Source: JAOABV01 sp039801465 | Lineage (GTDB): Bacteria > Hydrothermota > Tepidihabitantia > Tepidihabitantales > CAIPLT01 | Direction of reading: 5' to 3' | DNA: 27,043 nucleotides | Assembly: GCA_039801465.1 (NCBI GenBank) | Contig: JBDRUT010000022.1 | Coordinates: 1-27,043, forward strand | Shown here: positions 1 through 7,738 of the stretch, piece after piece | Numbering within the stretch: position 1 is the first letter of the stretch | How the letters are laid out: each line of letters starts with the position of its first letter | The notes under the pieces: generated by a model | The model's database searches: none | Seen by the model: only the letters and a program-made list of their open reading frames with translations | What the model was told of the DNA's origin: nothing | Position numbers and translations under genes: made by a program

Positions 1-177
1 TGCTTTGATTAGGTTGTTAAGTTCTATTTGCATTGTACTTTGTAATAGTTGTTTGAGGGTTTCTTTCATTGCTTGACACAAGTCGTCATTATCCCAGTCA
101 TCATCTAAATAATGCTTGATTTCTCGCCGGGGATTATTATACTTTTTCTTGCTGATATGTAAGTTATATGGTCTCAT
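1..177 (-). CDS. 5' end of probable IS256/mutator-type transposase (cut by window edge)
   Basis: A minus-strand frame opens at an ATG (177-175) and stays open for 59 codons to the edge of the window. A good Shine-Dalgarno AGGAG (191-187) lies 9 nt upstream. The peptide starts MRPYNLHISKKKY, has a very acidic stretch (DDDWDNDD, about residues 25-32), then an amphipathic helix at about 36-59 (MKETLKQLLQ followed by MQIELNNLI). That helix resembles the early conserved part of IS256-family transposases, where a similar helix precedes the DDE domain. The catalytic domain lies outside the window, so the family call rests on this short stretch and could be wrong. Its position beside an accessory gene fits an insertion sequence. 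Confidence 0.45.
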   Translation of the reverse strand, partial: MRPYNLHISKKKYNNPRREIKHYLDDDWDNDDLCQAMKETLKQLLQSTMQIELNNLIKA

Positions 178-488
178 AGGTGTGTTCTCCTTTCTTATTA
201 TTTATGTTTAAACATCATAGGAGGATACACCTTTATTTTAAATATTTCAATCCTAAATTACACAAAATATTATACACTACCTGATGAAAATCGAGTATTG
301 ACAGAGAAAAGTTTGTAGGTAAAATATAAAAATTGAAAATATACTGATGATAGAATTAGTGATGAACAATTTATTTTTTTGATAAGCGAGAACGAACATC
401 CGATTCTATAATCATTATCCTGGAATGAAAGCAAAGTACAAATATAAACGTTTTATAAACAAATCGCTCATAGGCATTGGTGATTAAA
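178..488. other. Gene-free AT-rich spacer, possible IS end
   Basis: No credible gene is seen. The stretch at about 250-283, which on the minus strand contains GTGTATAATATTTTGTGTAA, sits where the terminal repeat of an IS256-type element upstream of its transposase would be expected. The opposite IS end is not in the window, so the boundary cannot be confirmed. The word CGAGTATT occurs here (about 292) and again near 3081. Confidence 0.3.
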
Positions 489-2978
489 ATGACGCCGAAA
501 GAATATATAGAAGATATAAAAAGTAGACAAATAAATTCAGATAATGATTTTATATTAGATTCTTTAACAGGGGCAATAGATAGATTACAAAAAGCATTTC
601 CCCGATATGGTAGTTTTTTAATGGAATTTGTCCAAAACGCTGATGATGCAAAGAGTACATCTTTAACAATTAATATAGGGCATGGTAGAATAGTAATATC
701 TAACAATGGGAATCCATTTTCTGAGGAAGATATAAAAAGTATTTGTAAGGTTGGGCGTTCTTCAAAGACACCAAAAGACTATATCGGATATTTAGGGGTA
801 GGATTCAAGGCAGTATTTCTTATCTCTGAATGTCCTGAAATATATTCAGGTGAATACAAATTCAAATTTGACAAAAATGCCTGGGATGATCCTTTTCATA
901 TACCTTGGCAAGTAATACCTTTATGGATTGATAACCCACAAGTAGAATTATCAGACAAATACAAAACAATATTTAATCTACCGCTTAAAGGGACCGAATT
1001 AATAGAAAAATTAAAGGAAGAAATAAAACCCGAGCATCTAAGCAACAGGATACTGCTTTTTCTAAAAAATATCAATGAAATAGAAATAACAGACGCTAGT
1101 CAAAATTATAAAAGAAAAGTTATAAAATCCAAACTAACTGAGACTTCAGACTATGAAGTTTATCAAATTCAAGAATATGAAAATGAACTTTTAAAGAACC
1201 AAGATAGATGGGTAATATTTCGTTCTTCCTGCCCGGTTCCACAAGAAGTAAAAGAGGATTATGTAACAAAAGAATGGGAAAGAGAAAAAGTTGATAATAG
1301 AGAAGTTATGGTAGCATTTAAGTTAGATAATGAGGACAATTTAGCGATTGAAAAAATGGGCACTGCTCACATAGGCGTTTTTAGTTTCTTGCCTTTAAAG
1401 GAAATTCCAAGTGGACTGAATTTTTTGATTCAAGCAGATTTCTTAACTGCGCCCGGCAGAGGAGAACTTGCACGTGAATGTTTATGGAATAACTGGTTGG
1501 CTAAAGAAATATACAGGTTGATAACCGATAAGTGTATTCCTATTTTCCTAAAACATGATAAATGGAAAATGAATTTCACAGAAATTTTATATTCTTTGCA
1601 AGGCGGTCATGAATTATTTGAAAATTTCATTAAAGTACCTTTACGACAGTATCTTGAAAACAGCGCAGTCATAATTGCAGAAGACGAAACCCCCACGAGA
1701 GCAAATGAGCTGATTAAGATTGGAAAAGAAGTTAAAGAATTAATTTCAAACGAAGATTTACTATTTTTATATCCCGGCAAAAAAATTATTCATAATGATT
1801 GTAAATCAAGTTCCTATTTGCAAATAGAAACACTACCAGAAGATATATATTATTTTATCCGCTCCTCTAAAGGTGAGGAATTAATTAAACGAAAAGCGAA
1901 ATGTAAAAATATAGAGTGGTTTATAAAACTATATTCGAAGTTTGTAAATAAATATGACATAAGTTATTTCCAAAAGTGCCATTATCAATATAATGTTGAG
2001 TACAATAGATTTTGGAATAAAATGCAAGATATCCCAATAATATTAACGGACGATTATGATTTGGCAAAAATAAATGAATGTTATACTAATCCTAAAAGAC
2101 TTCAGATACCAGAACATATAAAAAGTAAGTTTAAAATAGTGCACTCCAATTTATTGGGGAATGACAAATTTAAAGAATTTGTAAAAAGGTTAGGAAATAT
2201 AGAGATTAACGAGTTAACAGAACATGAGATAAAAAAGGCCGTTGAAGAACAAGAGGCGGTTGAAATAACACCCGTGACATGGGAACTCCTTCCAGATTCA
2301 GACAAAATAAATAAAATTAAGAATCTGAAAACTCATTGGAGTACGAATTATTTGTCTCTCGAAAATTATAAATTTATTACAATTAAAAGCAAATCAGGAG
2401 AGTGGTTAAAACCAGAGATTTTAATTTTCCCAAAAGAGTACAAGCCTGAGCATAATATTGAAGATTTAGTCAAAAAAAACTTGCTTGATTTACCTTTTCA
2501 ATTTATTAGTCCAGAGTTTATTGAAAGTTGTAGTGACGATGAGATTAGAAAATGGCGTAGATTTTTTGAGGAATTAGGTGTAGACAAAAGAATTGACGAC
2601 GAGAAAAATCAAATTGTTCAGCGAATAGCTGTCTTAACATCTCTAAGATATGAAACAGAGAAAAAGAGAGAACCAAGAGAATTAGGTGAATCTGAAAAGT
2701 CAGGATATGATATAGAATCGAAATCAGAGGATGATAAAAGGTATATTGAAGTAAAAGGTACAAGTGAAAGTTCTGCTGACATATTTTTAACAGTAAATGA
2801 ATTTAGAGCACTTAGAGAAATGCAAAATAAATATTTTATTTATGTAGTCGTCAATGCTCTTCGAAATCCAATTTTATATGTTAACCGTGGCACTAAAATT
2901 CTTGAAATTGAAGATATAAAAACAATCGTGCCGTTTAATAAATGGGAAACTATTAGTGATGAAGATTTTCAACCATAA
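489..2978 (+). CDS. Sacsin/Hsp90-like ATPase with C-terminal DUF3883 nuclease-like domain; candidate defence protein
   Basis: The 829-residue protein begins with a GHKL (Bergerat) ATP-binding module. The N-box is EFVQNADDA (Glu46, Asn50, Asp52), the G1-like segment is SNNGNPF, and the G2 loop is GYLGVGFKAVF, as in the sacsin/NO VEIN branch of Hsp90-like ATPases. The long middle is unrecognised. The C-terminus has GYD (Asp741), then IEVKG (Glu754, Lys756), then NEFRAL, the D...ExK layout of DUF3883, a restriction-endonuclease-like domain. ATP-driven proteins of this build occur in defence islands; a defence role is inferred. I chose the ATG at 489, which has GGTGA 5 nt upstream, over the in-frame TTG at 477. 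Codon use (ATA, AGA, TTA) differs from the minus-strand metabolic genes, and the gene stands alone beside a probable transposase, suggesting transfer. Confidence 0.8.
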   Translation: MTPKEYIEDIKSRQINSDNDFILDSLTGAIDRLQKAFPRYGSFLMEFVQNADDAKSTSLTINIGHGRIVISNNGNPFSEEDIKSICKVGRSSKTPKDYIGYLGVGFKAVFLISECPEIYSGEYKFKFDKNAWDDPFHIPWQVIPLWIDNPQVELSDKYKTIFNLPLKGTELIEKLKEEIKPEHLSNRILLFLKNINEIEITDASQNYKRKVIKSKLTETSDYEVYQIQEYENELLKNQDRWVIFRSSCPVPQEVKEDYVTKEWEREKVDNREVMVAFKLDNEDNLAIEKMGTAHIGVFSFLPLKEIPSGLNFLIQADFLTAPGRGELARECLWNNWLAKEIYRLITDKCIPIFLKHDKWKMNFTEILYSLQGGHELFENFIKVPLRQYLENSAVIIAEDETPTRANELIKIGKEVKELISNEDLLFLYPGKKIIHNDCKSSSYLQIETLPEDIYYFIRSSKGEELIKRKAKCKNIEWFIKLYSKFVNKYDISYFQKCHYQYNVEYNRFWNKMQDIPIILTDDYDLAKINECYTNPKRLQIPEHIKSKFKIVHSNLLGNDKFKEFVKRLGNIEINELTEHEIKKAVEEQEAVEITPVTWELLPDSDKINKIKNLKTHWSTNYLSLENYKFITIKSKSGEWLKPEILIFPKEYKPEHNIEDLVKKNLLDLPFQFISPEFIESCSDDEIRKWRRFFEELGVDKRIDDEKNQIVQRIAVLTSLRYETEKKREPRELGESEKSGYDIESKSEDDKRYIEVKGTSESSADIFLTVNEFRALREMQNKYFIYVVVNALRNPILYVNRGTKILEIEDIKTIVPFNKWETISDEDFQP

Positions 2979-3131
2979 TTATTAGGTCTGGAGCAATTTA
3001 ATATTATATTTTATATTGATTTTGTACTCAAAACAAATTACAAATGTTGCCAAAAATGATTACAGTAATTATTGCAAAATTCGAGTATTATATTTGGTTT
3101 GGAAAAATTATTTTTTACTAAATAGCGTGAA

Positions 3132-3226
3132 TTTGTAAATGGTTTAGTGCATAGTTTGGTAAATTGTTTGATGAATGGATTCGGGAAAGACTTAGCAATG
3201 GACTTCGTAAAAGACTTTAATTTTGT
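3132..3226. repeat. Degenerate 12-nt tandem repeat
   Basis: About seven units of roughly 12 nt each begin with TTT or TTC/TTA: TTTGTAAATGG, TTTAGTGCATAG, TTTGGTAAATTG, TTTGATGAATGG, then more divergent ones such as TTCGTAAAAGAC. One frame reads as a four-residue pattern (FVNG, LVHS, LVNC, LMNG). The units are too diverged for a recent expansion. It may be a decayed minisatellite or a remnant of a repetitive protein. Confidence 0.4.
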
Positions 3227-3482
3227 TTTTGATTCTGGCTATAAAATAGACATAAAAACTGATGTCCAAAAAGGCAGATTAATAGTCAGAAAAAGTCATA
3301 AAATAACTGCCGAAAAGATAGGCATAATCATAAACTTTATAAGCCGCCCCCTATACTATACCCTTCTTTTGTTGGTTTTTAGCCGTTAGTTATTGGTTAT
3401 TATTGGGTTAGAGAAAAATTTTGCTTGATTTTTTATTATATCGGCAGTATAAGTTTTAGGTATGGCAAAAACAGTAAAGAAT

Positions 3483-3666
3483 GAGATTCCGAATCAAGTT
3501 CGAAATGACAGATTATTATAGATGATGAATCAAGTTCCGCATGACATTACTATAGAGATGCTGCTCGAGTCCGGCATGACATTTACGCAAGTTGTCGCCC
3601 TGAATTTAATTCGGGGTCTCTAATCACTTACATTGAACGAAATTCCAAATCAACTTCAGAATGACA
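3483..3666. repeat. Cluster of about five interspersed repeat units (ATTCCGAATCAAGTTCGGAATGACA-like)
   Basis: Related units lie at about 3483-3510 (GATTCCGAATCAAGTTCGAA then ATGACA), 3524-3546 (GAATCAAGTTCCGCATGACA), 3557-3581 (diverged, CGAGTCCGGCATGACA), 3595-3625 (inverted, CTGAATTTAATTCGGGGTCT) and 3638-3666 (AATTCCAAATCAACTTCAGA then ATGACA). The core is partly palindromic (TTCCGAA...TTCGGAA), so transcripts could form short hairpins. The last unit overlaps the region just upstream of the ATG at 3675. Confidence 0.6.
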
Positions 3667-3674
3667 GTCTGACA

Positions 3675-4370
3675 ATGATTAAAATCACACAAGAACTATC
3701 AAAAGAAATCGGTGAACTTCTTGCCGGTTATCGAAAGAAGTCTCATTTAACTCAAGCCGAAATTGCTTTGCGCCTTGGTTTATCACAAAAATCAGGAGTA
3801 ATTACTATTTCCCGATTAGAAAAAGGCAAGTTTAAGAATCTGTCATTAGACCTGATTCTAAATTATCTCACTATTTGTGAAAAACCCTGGCCCGCATTCT
3901 TTGAGAAATTAGCCAGTATCTATTTTAAGAAAAAGCATGATAAAATTATGGCACAAATACCGACCAATAAGTATTATAAGAAGATTGACCGAGATGTGGC
4001 AAAATTTACGCATAGTATTGAAACTAAATTTTCGGAAAAGCAAAAGATTAAACCTTTAACTCAAGCAAAGAAAGAAAAGATGGCAATAAGATATGGTAAA
4101 CATCGGATAAATATTGAGCCGATTGAGCAAGAGATTACTAAATTGCTTGGCGAGACTCAAGTGCCGATAATATTAAATCAATTCTATAAAGCATTTGCTC
4201 GAGAATATTATAGTGTATTACAACAAGACTTAGAAACACCTATAGTAAATCAAAAGTTAAATCGGTTAATGGAGAAATGGGTTAAGAAAGGGTTGAGTTC
4301 AGAATTTTTAGAAAAAGTAAAAGAGATTGTGATGGGACATCTTTCAGTAAAGAATAGTGCAGATAGTTAA
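3675..4370 (+). CDS. XRE-family helix-turn-helix protein
   Basis: The 231-residue protein has an N-terminal XRE/Cro-type helix-turn-helix at about residues 9-65: GELLAGYRKK, then LTQAEIALRLGLS as the first two helices, then TISRLEKGK, matching the usual pattern ending in the recognition helix. The remainder is lysine-rich and helical with no domain I recognise, so ligand and targets are unknown. The frame extends upstream to a TTG at 3633, but those 14 codons (NEIPNQLQ...) come from an interspersed repeat, so I prefer the ATG at 3675. No clear Shine-Dalgarno precedes either start. The gene converges on the MFS exporter with a 13-nt gap, so it may or may not regulate it. Confidence 0.7.
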   Translation: MIKITQELSKEIGELLAGYRKKSHLTQAEIALRLGLSQKSGVITISRLEKGKFKNLSLDLILNYLTICEKPWPAFFEKLASIYFKKKHDKIMAQIPTNKYYKKIDRDVAKFTHSIETKFSEKQKIKPLTQAKKEKMAIRYGKHRINIEPIEQEITKLLGETQVPIILNQFYKAFAREYYSVLQQDLETPIVNQKLNRLMEKWVKKGLSSEFLEKVKEIVMGHLSVKNSADS

Positions 4371-4383
4371 TATTCGGATTTTT

Positions 4384-5775
4384 TTATCTTAACTTTCCTC
4401 TTGCTAATGAAGCAAAGATACCACCAAAACAGAGAATCGCAAATATCATAAAAGTAATCTTAATACTTTTTAATAAAGGCAAATAGTATTGAGCAGTAAT
4501 TTGAACACGACCAATAATTACTGCAAATAATAACATTACAATTCCCATACTGAACATTTGGCCAATTAATCGCATTGTGCCAAGCATTCCGGAAGCAACA
4601 CCATAAAATCTTTTTTCTACTGCACTCATTATCGCATTAGTATTAGGTGAAGAGAAGAGCGCAAAACCCAATCCTAAAAGAACTAAATTGAAGACAACAA
4701 AGCCTATGCCGGTTGTCTCTCTTAATAATATAAATAATACCAGACCAAGAAAAGTGATTGCCATTCCAATTGAGGCAACGATTCTTGGTTCAATTTGGTC
4801 TGATAATTTGCCTGCTACTGGAGAAAATATAGTCATCATAATCGGTTGGCTCACTAAAATTAGACCAGCGTTCTGCGAACTGAGTCCTTTGATATGCTGT
4901 AAATAAAGACTTAATAGAAAACCGACTGCGGCAGTAGCGCTATAGTTGATTGCGGCAGCAAGATTAGAAAATGTGAAGACCGGATTATTTCTAAAAAGAC
5001 TAATATTTAAGATTGGACTTCTTGTTTTAACTTCTATCTGGATAAATAGAAAAATTGCTAATATTCCCAATATGACTAATCCTAAGCCAAGAAGTTTTGG
5101 CAGTAATGAAAATCCAAACATTATTAGTAATAATGCCAGACCATAAATTAAAGAGCCGATAAAATCAAATCGCTCTTCCTGGGCTTCTGCCCATTCAGGT
5201 TTAAGTTTTTCGAGGACTAAAATAATTACAATTATTGATAGTGGGATATTAATTAAAAAGATGCTTCGCCAGCCAAAATGCTGAGTTAAAATGCCACCTA
5301 AAATCGGTCCGAGCGAAAGTCCTAAATAGACGGCGGAAACATTGATGCCAAGCGCTTTGCCACGCTCACCAATCGGATATACTGAAGTTAGTATTGCAAC
5401 ACTGGTGCCAAAAATCATTGCGCCTCCAATGCCTTGTAATACTCGAGACAAAAGGAGTAAAAAAGCAGATTTTATTATTACTGGTAAAAAAGAAGCGATG
5501 CCATACAGAATAATGCCATATAGAAATATTTTCTTTCTGCCATAGATATCAGCAATTCTTCCTAAAGGCACCATAAAGATTGCCGCGGATAAGATAAAAG
5601 AAGTTGCCACCCAACTTAATAAGACCGCATCTAAAGAGAACTCCTTTGCGATTGCCGGCAAAGCAACATTGAGTGCTGAAGACATAAAAGGTGTAAGAAA
5701 GGCACTAATGGTAGCAATAACCAGAACAACGGTTTTATTGGAAGAGTTTCCATTATAAAATGTGAAGTTAGTCAC
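4384..5775 (-). CDS. MFS exporter, DHA2/EmrB-QacA-like
   Basis: This is a 463-residue polytopic membrane protein. Motif A, GRIADIYGRKK (about residues 72-82), lies in the loop after the second helix. RVLQGIGGAM follows in helix 4. The antiporter motif C, GLSLGPILGGIL, is in helix 5. The N-terminus TPFMSSALNVALPAIAKEF and the length fit the 14-helix DHA2 drug:proton antiporters; the substrate cannot be told from sequence. The start is a GTG with only a weak purine-rich stretch upstream, and no better start lies between it and the first helix. It is downstream of gdhA but separated from it by a hairpin terminator, so it is probably transcribed on its own. Confidence 0.85.
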   Translation of the reverse strand: MTNFTFYNGNSSNKTVVLVIATISAFLTPFMSSALNVALPAIAKEFSLDAVLLSWVATSFILSAAIFMVPLGRIADIYGRKKIFLYGIILYGIASFLPVIIKSAFLLLLSRVLQGIGGAMIFGTSVAILTSVYPIGERGKALGINVSAVYLGLSLGPILGGILTQHFGWRSIFLINIPLSIIVIILVLEKLKPEWAEAQEERFDFIGSLIYGLALLLIMFGFSLLPKLLGLGLVILGILAIFLFIQIEVKTRSPILNISLFRNNPVFTFSNLAAAINYSATAAVGFLLSLYLQHIKGLSSQNAGLILVSQPIMMTIFSPVAGKLSDQIEPRIVASIGMAITFLGLVLFILLRETTGIGFVVFNLVLLGLGFALFSSPNTNAIMSAVEKRFYGVASGMLGTMRLIGQMFSMGIVMLLFAVIIGRVQITAQYYLPLLKSIKITFMIFAILCFGGIFASLARGKLR

Positions 5776-5800
5776 AATCGAAAATCTCAGATAAAATATA

Positions 5801-5832
5801 ATGGGATAGCTATTTGTTTACAGCTATCCCAT
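5801..5832 (-). terminator. Hairpin terminator downstream of gdhA
   Basis: A perfect 11-bp stem, ATGGGATAGCT at 5801-5811 with AGCTATCCCAT at 5822-5832, has a 10-nt loop. On the minus strand it follows the gdhA stop by 20 nt and is followed by ATTATATTTTATC, a weak U-tract. It separates gdhA from the exporter. Confidence 0.7.
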
Positions 5833-5852
5833 AAAAGATTTAGTTTTAATCT

Positions 5853-7190
5853 TTAGACTATACCCTGGTCAAGCATGGCATCAGCAACTTTAATAAAACC
5901 GGCGACATTCGCACCTTTGACATAATTAATAAATTTGCCTTCTTTACCATATTCAACACATTGTTCGTGAATTGCTTTCATAATCTCTTGTAGTCTTTTA
6001 TCAACTTCTTCGCGCGTCCAACTGAGATGGAGACTATTCTGGCTCATTTCAAGACCACTTACTGAAACACCACCGGCATTAGCGGCTTTACCGGGTCCAA
6101 ATAAGATTTTTGCATTAAGAAAAACATCAATTGCTTCTGGTGTACTTGGCATATTAGCACCTTCGGCTACACAGATACAACCGTTTTTGACTAGTTCTTT
6201 AGCGTCATTACCATCAATTTCATTCTGAGTTGCGCTTGGAAATGCAACATCGCATTTAATGCCCCATGGTCGTTTTCCGGGTAGATATTTACAACCATAT
6301 TTATCCGCATATTCTTTAATTCTACCACGCTTAACATTTTTTAGTTCCATAACAAATGCCAGTTTTTCCCGATCAATGCCATCTGGATCATAAATTGTTC
6401 CATCAGAATCTGACAACGTTACAACTTTACAACCTAAATCCAAACATTTTTCCACTGTGTATTGAGCGACATTACCCGAACCAGAAACCGTTGCAATTTT
6501 ACCTTCTAATGATTGTTTGCGAGTTTTAAGCATTTCTTCGGCAAAATAGACTGCGCCATAACCAGTCGCTTCAGGACGCAGTAAACTACCACCCCATTTA
6601 GGATTTTTCCCAGTCAAAACACCAGTAAATTCGTTACGAAGTTTTTTGTATTGCCCAAATAAGAAACCAATCTCGCGCGCACCAACGCCAATATCACCAG
6701 CAGGAACATCAGTATTAGGTCCAATATGACGGAAAAGTTCGTTCATAAATGATTGACAGAAGTGCATAACTTCGTTATCCGATTTGCCTTTTGGGTCAAA
6801 ATCCGAACCGCCTTTACCACCACCCATCGGTAATGTGGTTAAAGCATTTTTAAAGACCTGCTCAAAAGCAAGGAACTTTAAGATACTAAGGTTTACTGAG
6901 GGATGGAAGCGTAAACCACCTTTATATGGTCCAATCGCGCTGTTCATCTCAATGCGATAACCTTTATTAACTTGCACTTCACCTTTATCATCGACCCAGG
7001 GCACACGGAACATAATTACTCGTTCGGGTTCAACAATCCGTTCTAAAATTTTTGCTTTCTGATATTTGGGATTACTTTCCACTACCGGCATAATTGAGTT
7101 AACGACCTCAAATACTGCCTGATGAAATTCCGGTTCATTAGGATTTTTTGCCTTGACATAGTCCATAAAGGTTTGTACTTTTTGTGACAT
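5853..7190 (-). CDS. gdhA: NADP-type glutamate dehydrogenase
   Basis: GdhA makes glutamate from 2-oxoglutarate, ammonium and NADPH in the cytoplasm as a hexamer. The 445-residue length matches the bacterial hexameric class. Lys90 (GPYKGGLRF) would bind substrate, Lys126 (MGGGKGGSDF) is the catalytic lysine, and Asp166 (VPAGDIGVG) is the catalytic aspartate, at nearly the same positions as in E. coli GdhA. The nucleotide fold shows GSGNVAQY followed by TLSDSDG, as in NADP-preferring enzymes; cofactor choice is inferred from this. The start is the ATG with AGGAG 8 nt upstream. The frame runs 24 codons further, but that is hydrophobic leader read-through with no ribosome binding site. A strong promoter lies about 100 nt upstream. 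Confidence 0.97.
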   Translation of the reverse strand: MSQKVQTFMDYVKAKNPNEPEFHQAVFEVVNSIMPVVESNPKYQKAKILERIVEPERVIMFRVPWVDDKGEVQVNKGYRIEMNSAIGPYKGGLRFHPSVNLSILKFLAFEQVFKNALTTLPMGGGKGGSDFDPKGKSDNEVMHFCQSFMNELFRHIGPNTDVPAGDIGVGAREIGFLFGQYKKLRNEFTGVLTGKNPKWGGSLLRPEATGYGAVYFAEEMLKTRKQSLEGKIATVSGSGNVAQYTVEKCLDLGCKVVTLSDSDGTIYDPDGIDREKLAFVMELKNVKRGRIKEYADKYGCKYLPGKRPWGIKCDVAFPSATQNEIDGNDAKELVKNGCICVAEGANMPSTPEAIDVFLNAKILFGPGKAANAGGVSVSGLEMSQNSLHLSWTREEVDKRLQEIMKAIHEQCVEYGKEGKFINYVKGANVAGFIKVADAMLDQGIV

Positions 7191-7291
7191 ATAATATGCT
7201 CCTTTCTTAAATAAAAAATAAATATTTAAAAAACTTAACAAATAAAAATTGATTATAAACAATACGTTTGTTTGATAACATAAAGATAAGT

Positions 7292-7319
7292 ATTATAACA
7301 GATTTATCGCGTTCGTCAA
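7292..7319 (-). promoter_or_regulatory. Sigma70-like promoter of gdhA
   Basis: On the minus strand, TTGACG (7319-7314) and TATAAT (7297-7292) are 16 bp apart. Transcription would start near 7285, giving an AT-rich leader of about 95 nt before the gdhA ATG. The leader contains the short palindrome AAACAATACGTTTGTTT (about 7257-7273), a possible operator or nothing. Confidence 0.75.
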
Positions 7320-7415
7320 CCCTTATAATCGATGCTTTAAAGAAACTTAAATCTTTTAGCAGCTTCTATTTATAGTATCGTTTCAATAAAAAGTCTATAT
7401 ATGGAATTATATTAA

Positions 7416-7658
7416 TTACTGTTCAAATTCAATCACATTACAAGTTAAAGTCCTTTCAATCCCTTCAATTGGTTGAATCTTATCAATAATTAATTTGCCA
7501 ATTGCATTAAAATCAGAACCCTGAACAATTGCAATTATGTCATAAGGTCCAGCAATCGCATTAACCTGAACTACACCTGGAATTTTGTAGAGTTGTTCAT
7601 AGACTTTTTTTGCCATTCCGTGAGCAACAGTAATCAAAATAAAAGCGGTTGCTACCAT
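7416..7658 (-). CDS. Stand-alone Lrp/AsnC ligand-binding (RAM) domain protein
   Basis: The 80-residue protein is only the effector-binding half of an Lrp/AsnC regulator. It has AFILITVAHGMAKKVYEQL, then IPGVVQVNAIAGPYDIIAIVQG (beta-alpha-beta ferredoxin-like fold with the GPYD turn), then I...IEGIERTLTCNVIE. No DNA-binding helix-turn-helix is encoded, and none is missing through a frameshift because a strong ribosome binding site (AGGAGGA) lies directly before the ATG. In the family such small proteins bind amino acids between subunits. Lying between nfnAB and gdhA, it may sense amino-acid status or modulate a full-length Lrp encoded elsewhere; that is inference. Confidence 0.85.
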   Translation of the reverse strand: MVATAFILITVAHGMAKKVYEQLYKIPGVVQVNAIAGPYDIIAIVQGSDFNAIGKLIIDKIQPIEGIERTLTCNVIEFEQ

Positions 7659-7674
7659 TTTATCCTCCTAAGTC

Positions 7675-7733
7675 TGCCACCGAGTCTCAAAGAACACAGA
7701 GTTTTTCTCAGTGAACCCTGTGTCTCAGTGGCA
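7675..7733. repeat. Long imperfect palindrome between nfnB and the RAM gene
   Basis: The arms TGCCACCGAG (7675-7684) and CTCAGTGGCA (7724-7733) pair with one wobble or mismatch, and an inner ACACAGAG pairs with CCTGTGT. The wording (cacagag...ctgtgtctcagtggc) is that of a palindromic repeat I recall from many unrelated bacterial genomes. It starts 5 nt after the nfnB stop and ends just before the RAM Shine-Dalgarno, so it could attenuate read-through or protect the nfn message. Confidence 0.6.
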
Positions 7734-7738
7734 ATTTT

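Larger units (their letters stand above)
2979..3674. other. Gene-poor spacer holding two repeat types
   Basis: Nearly 700 bp separate the ATPase gene from the XRE regulator. I see no convincing gene. The content is AT-rich DNA, a degenerate 12-nt minisatellite (3132-3226) and a cluster of interspersed repeats (3483-3666). An 80-codon frame from a GTG at 3147 crosses the minisatellite but has no ribosome binding site and no recognisable domain. Confidence 0.5.

Noticed and set aside
371..706. 111-codon minus-strand frame
   Set aside because: Mostly antisense to the N-terminal ATPase motifs of the plus-strand gene.
3147..3389. 80-codon plus-strand frame from a GTG
   Set aside because: No ribosome binding site, starts inside a degenerate 12-nt repeat, and no recognisable domain.
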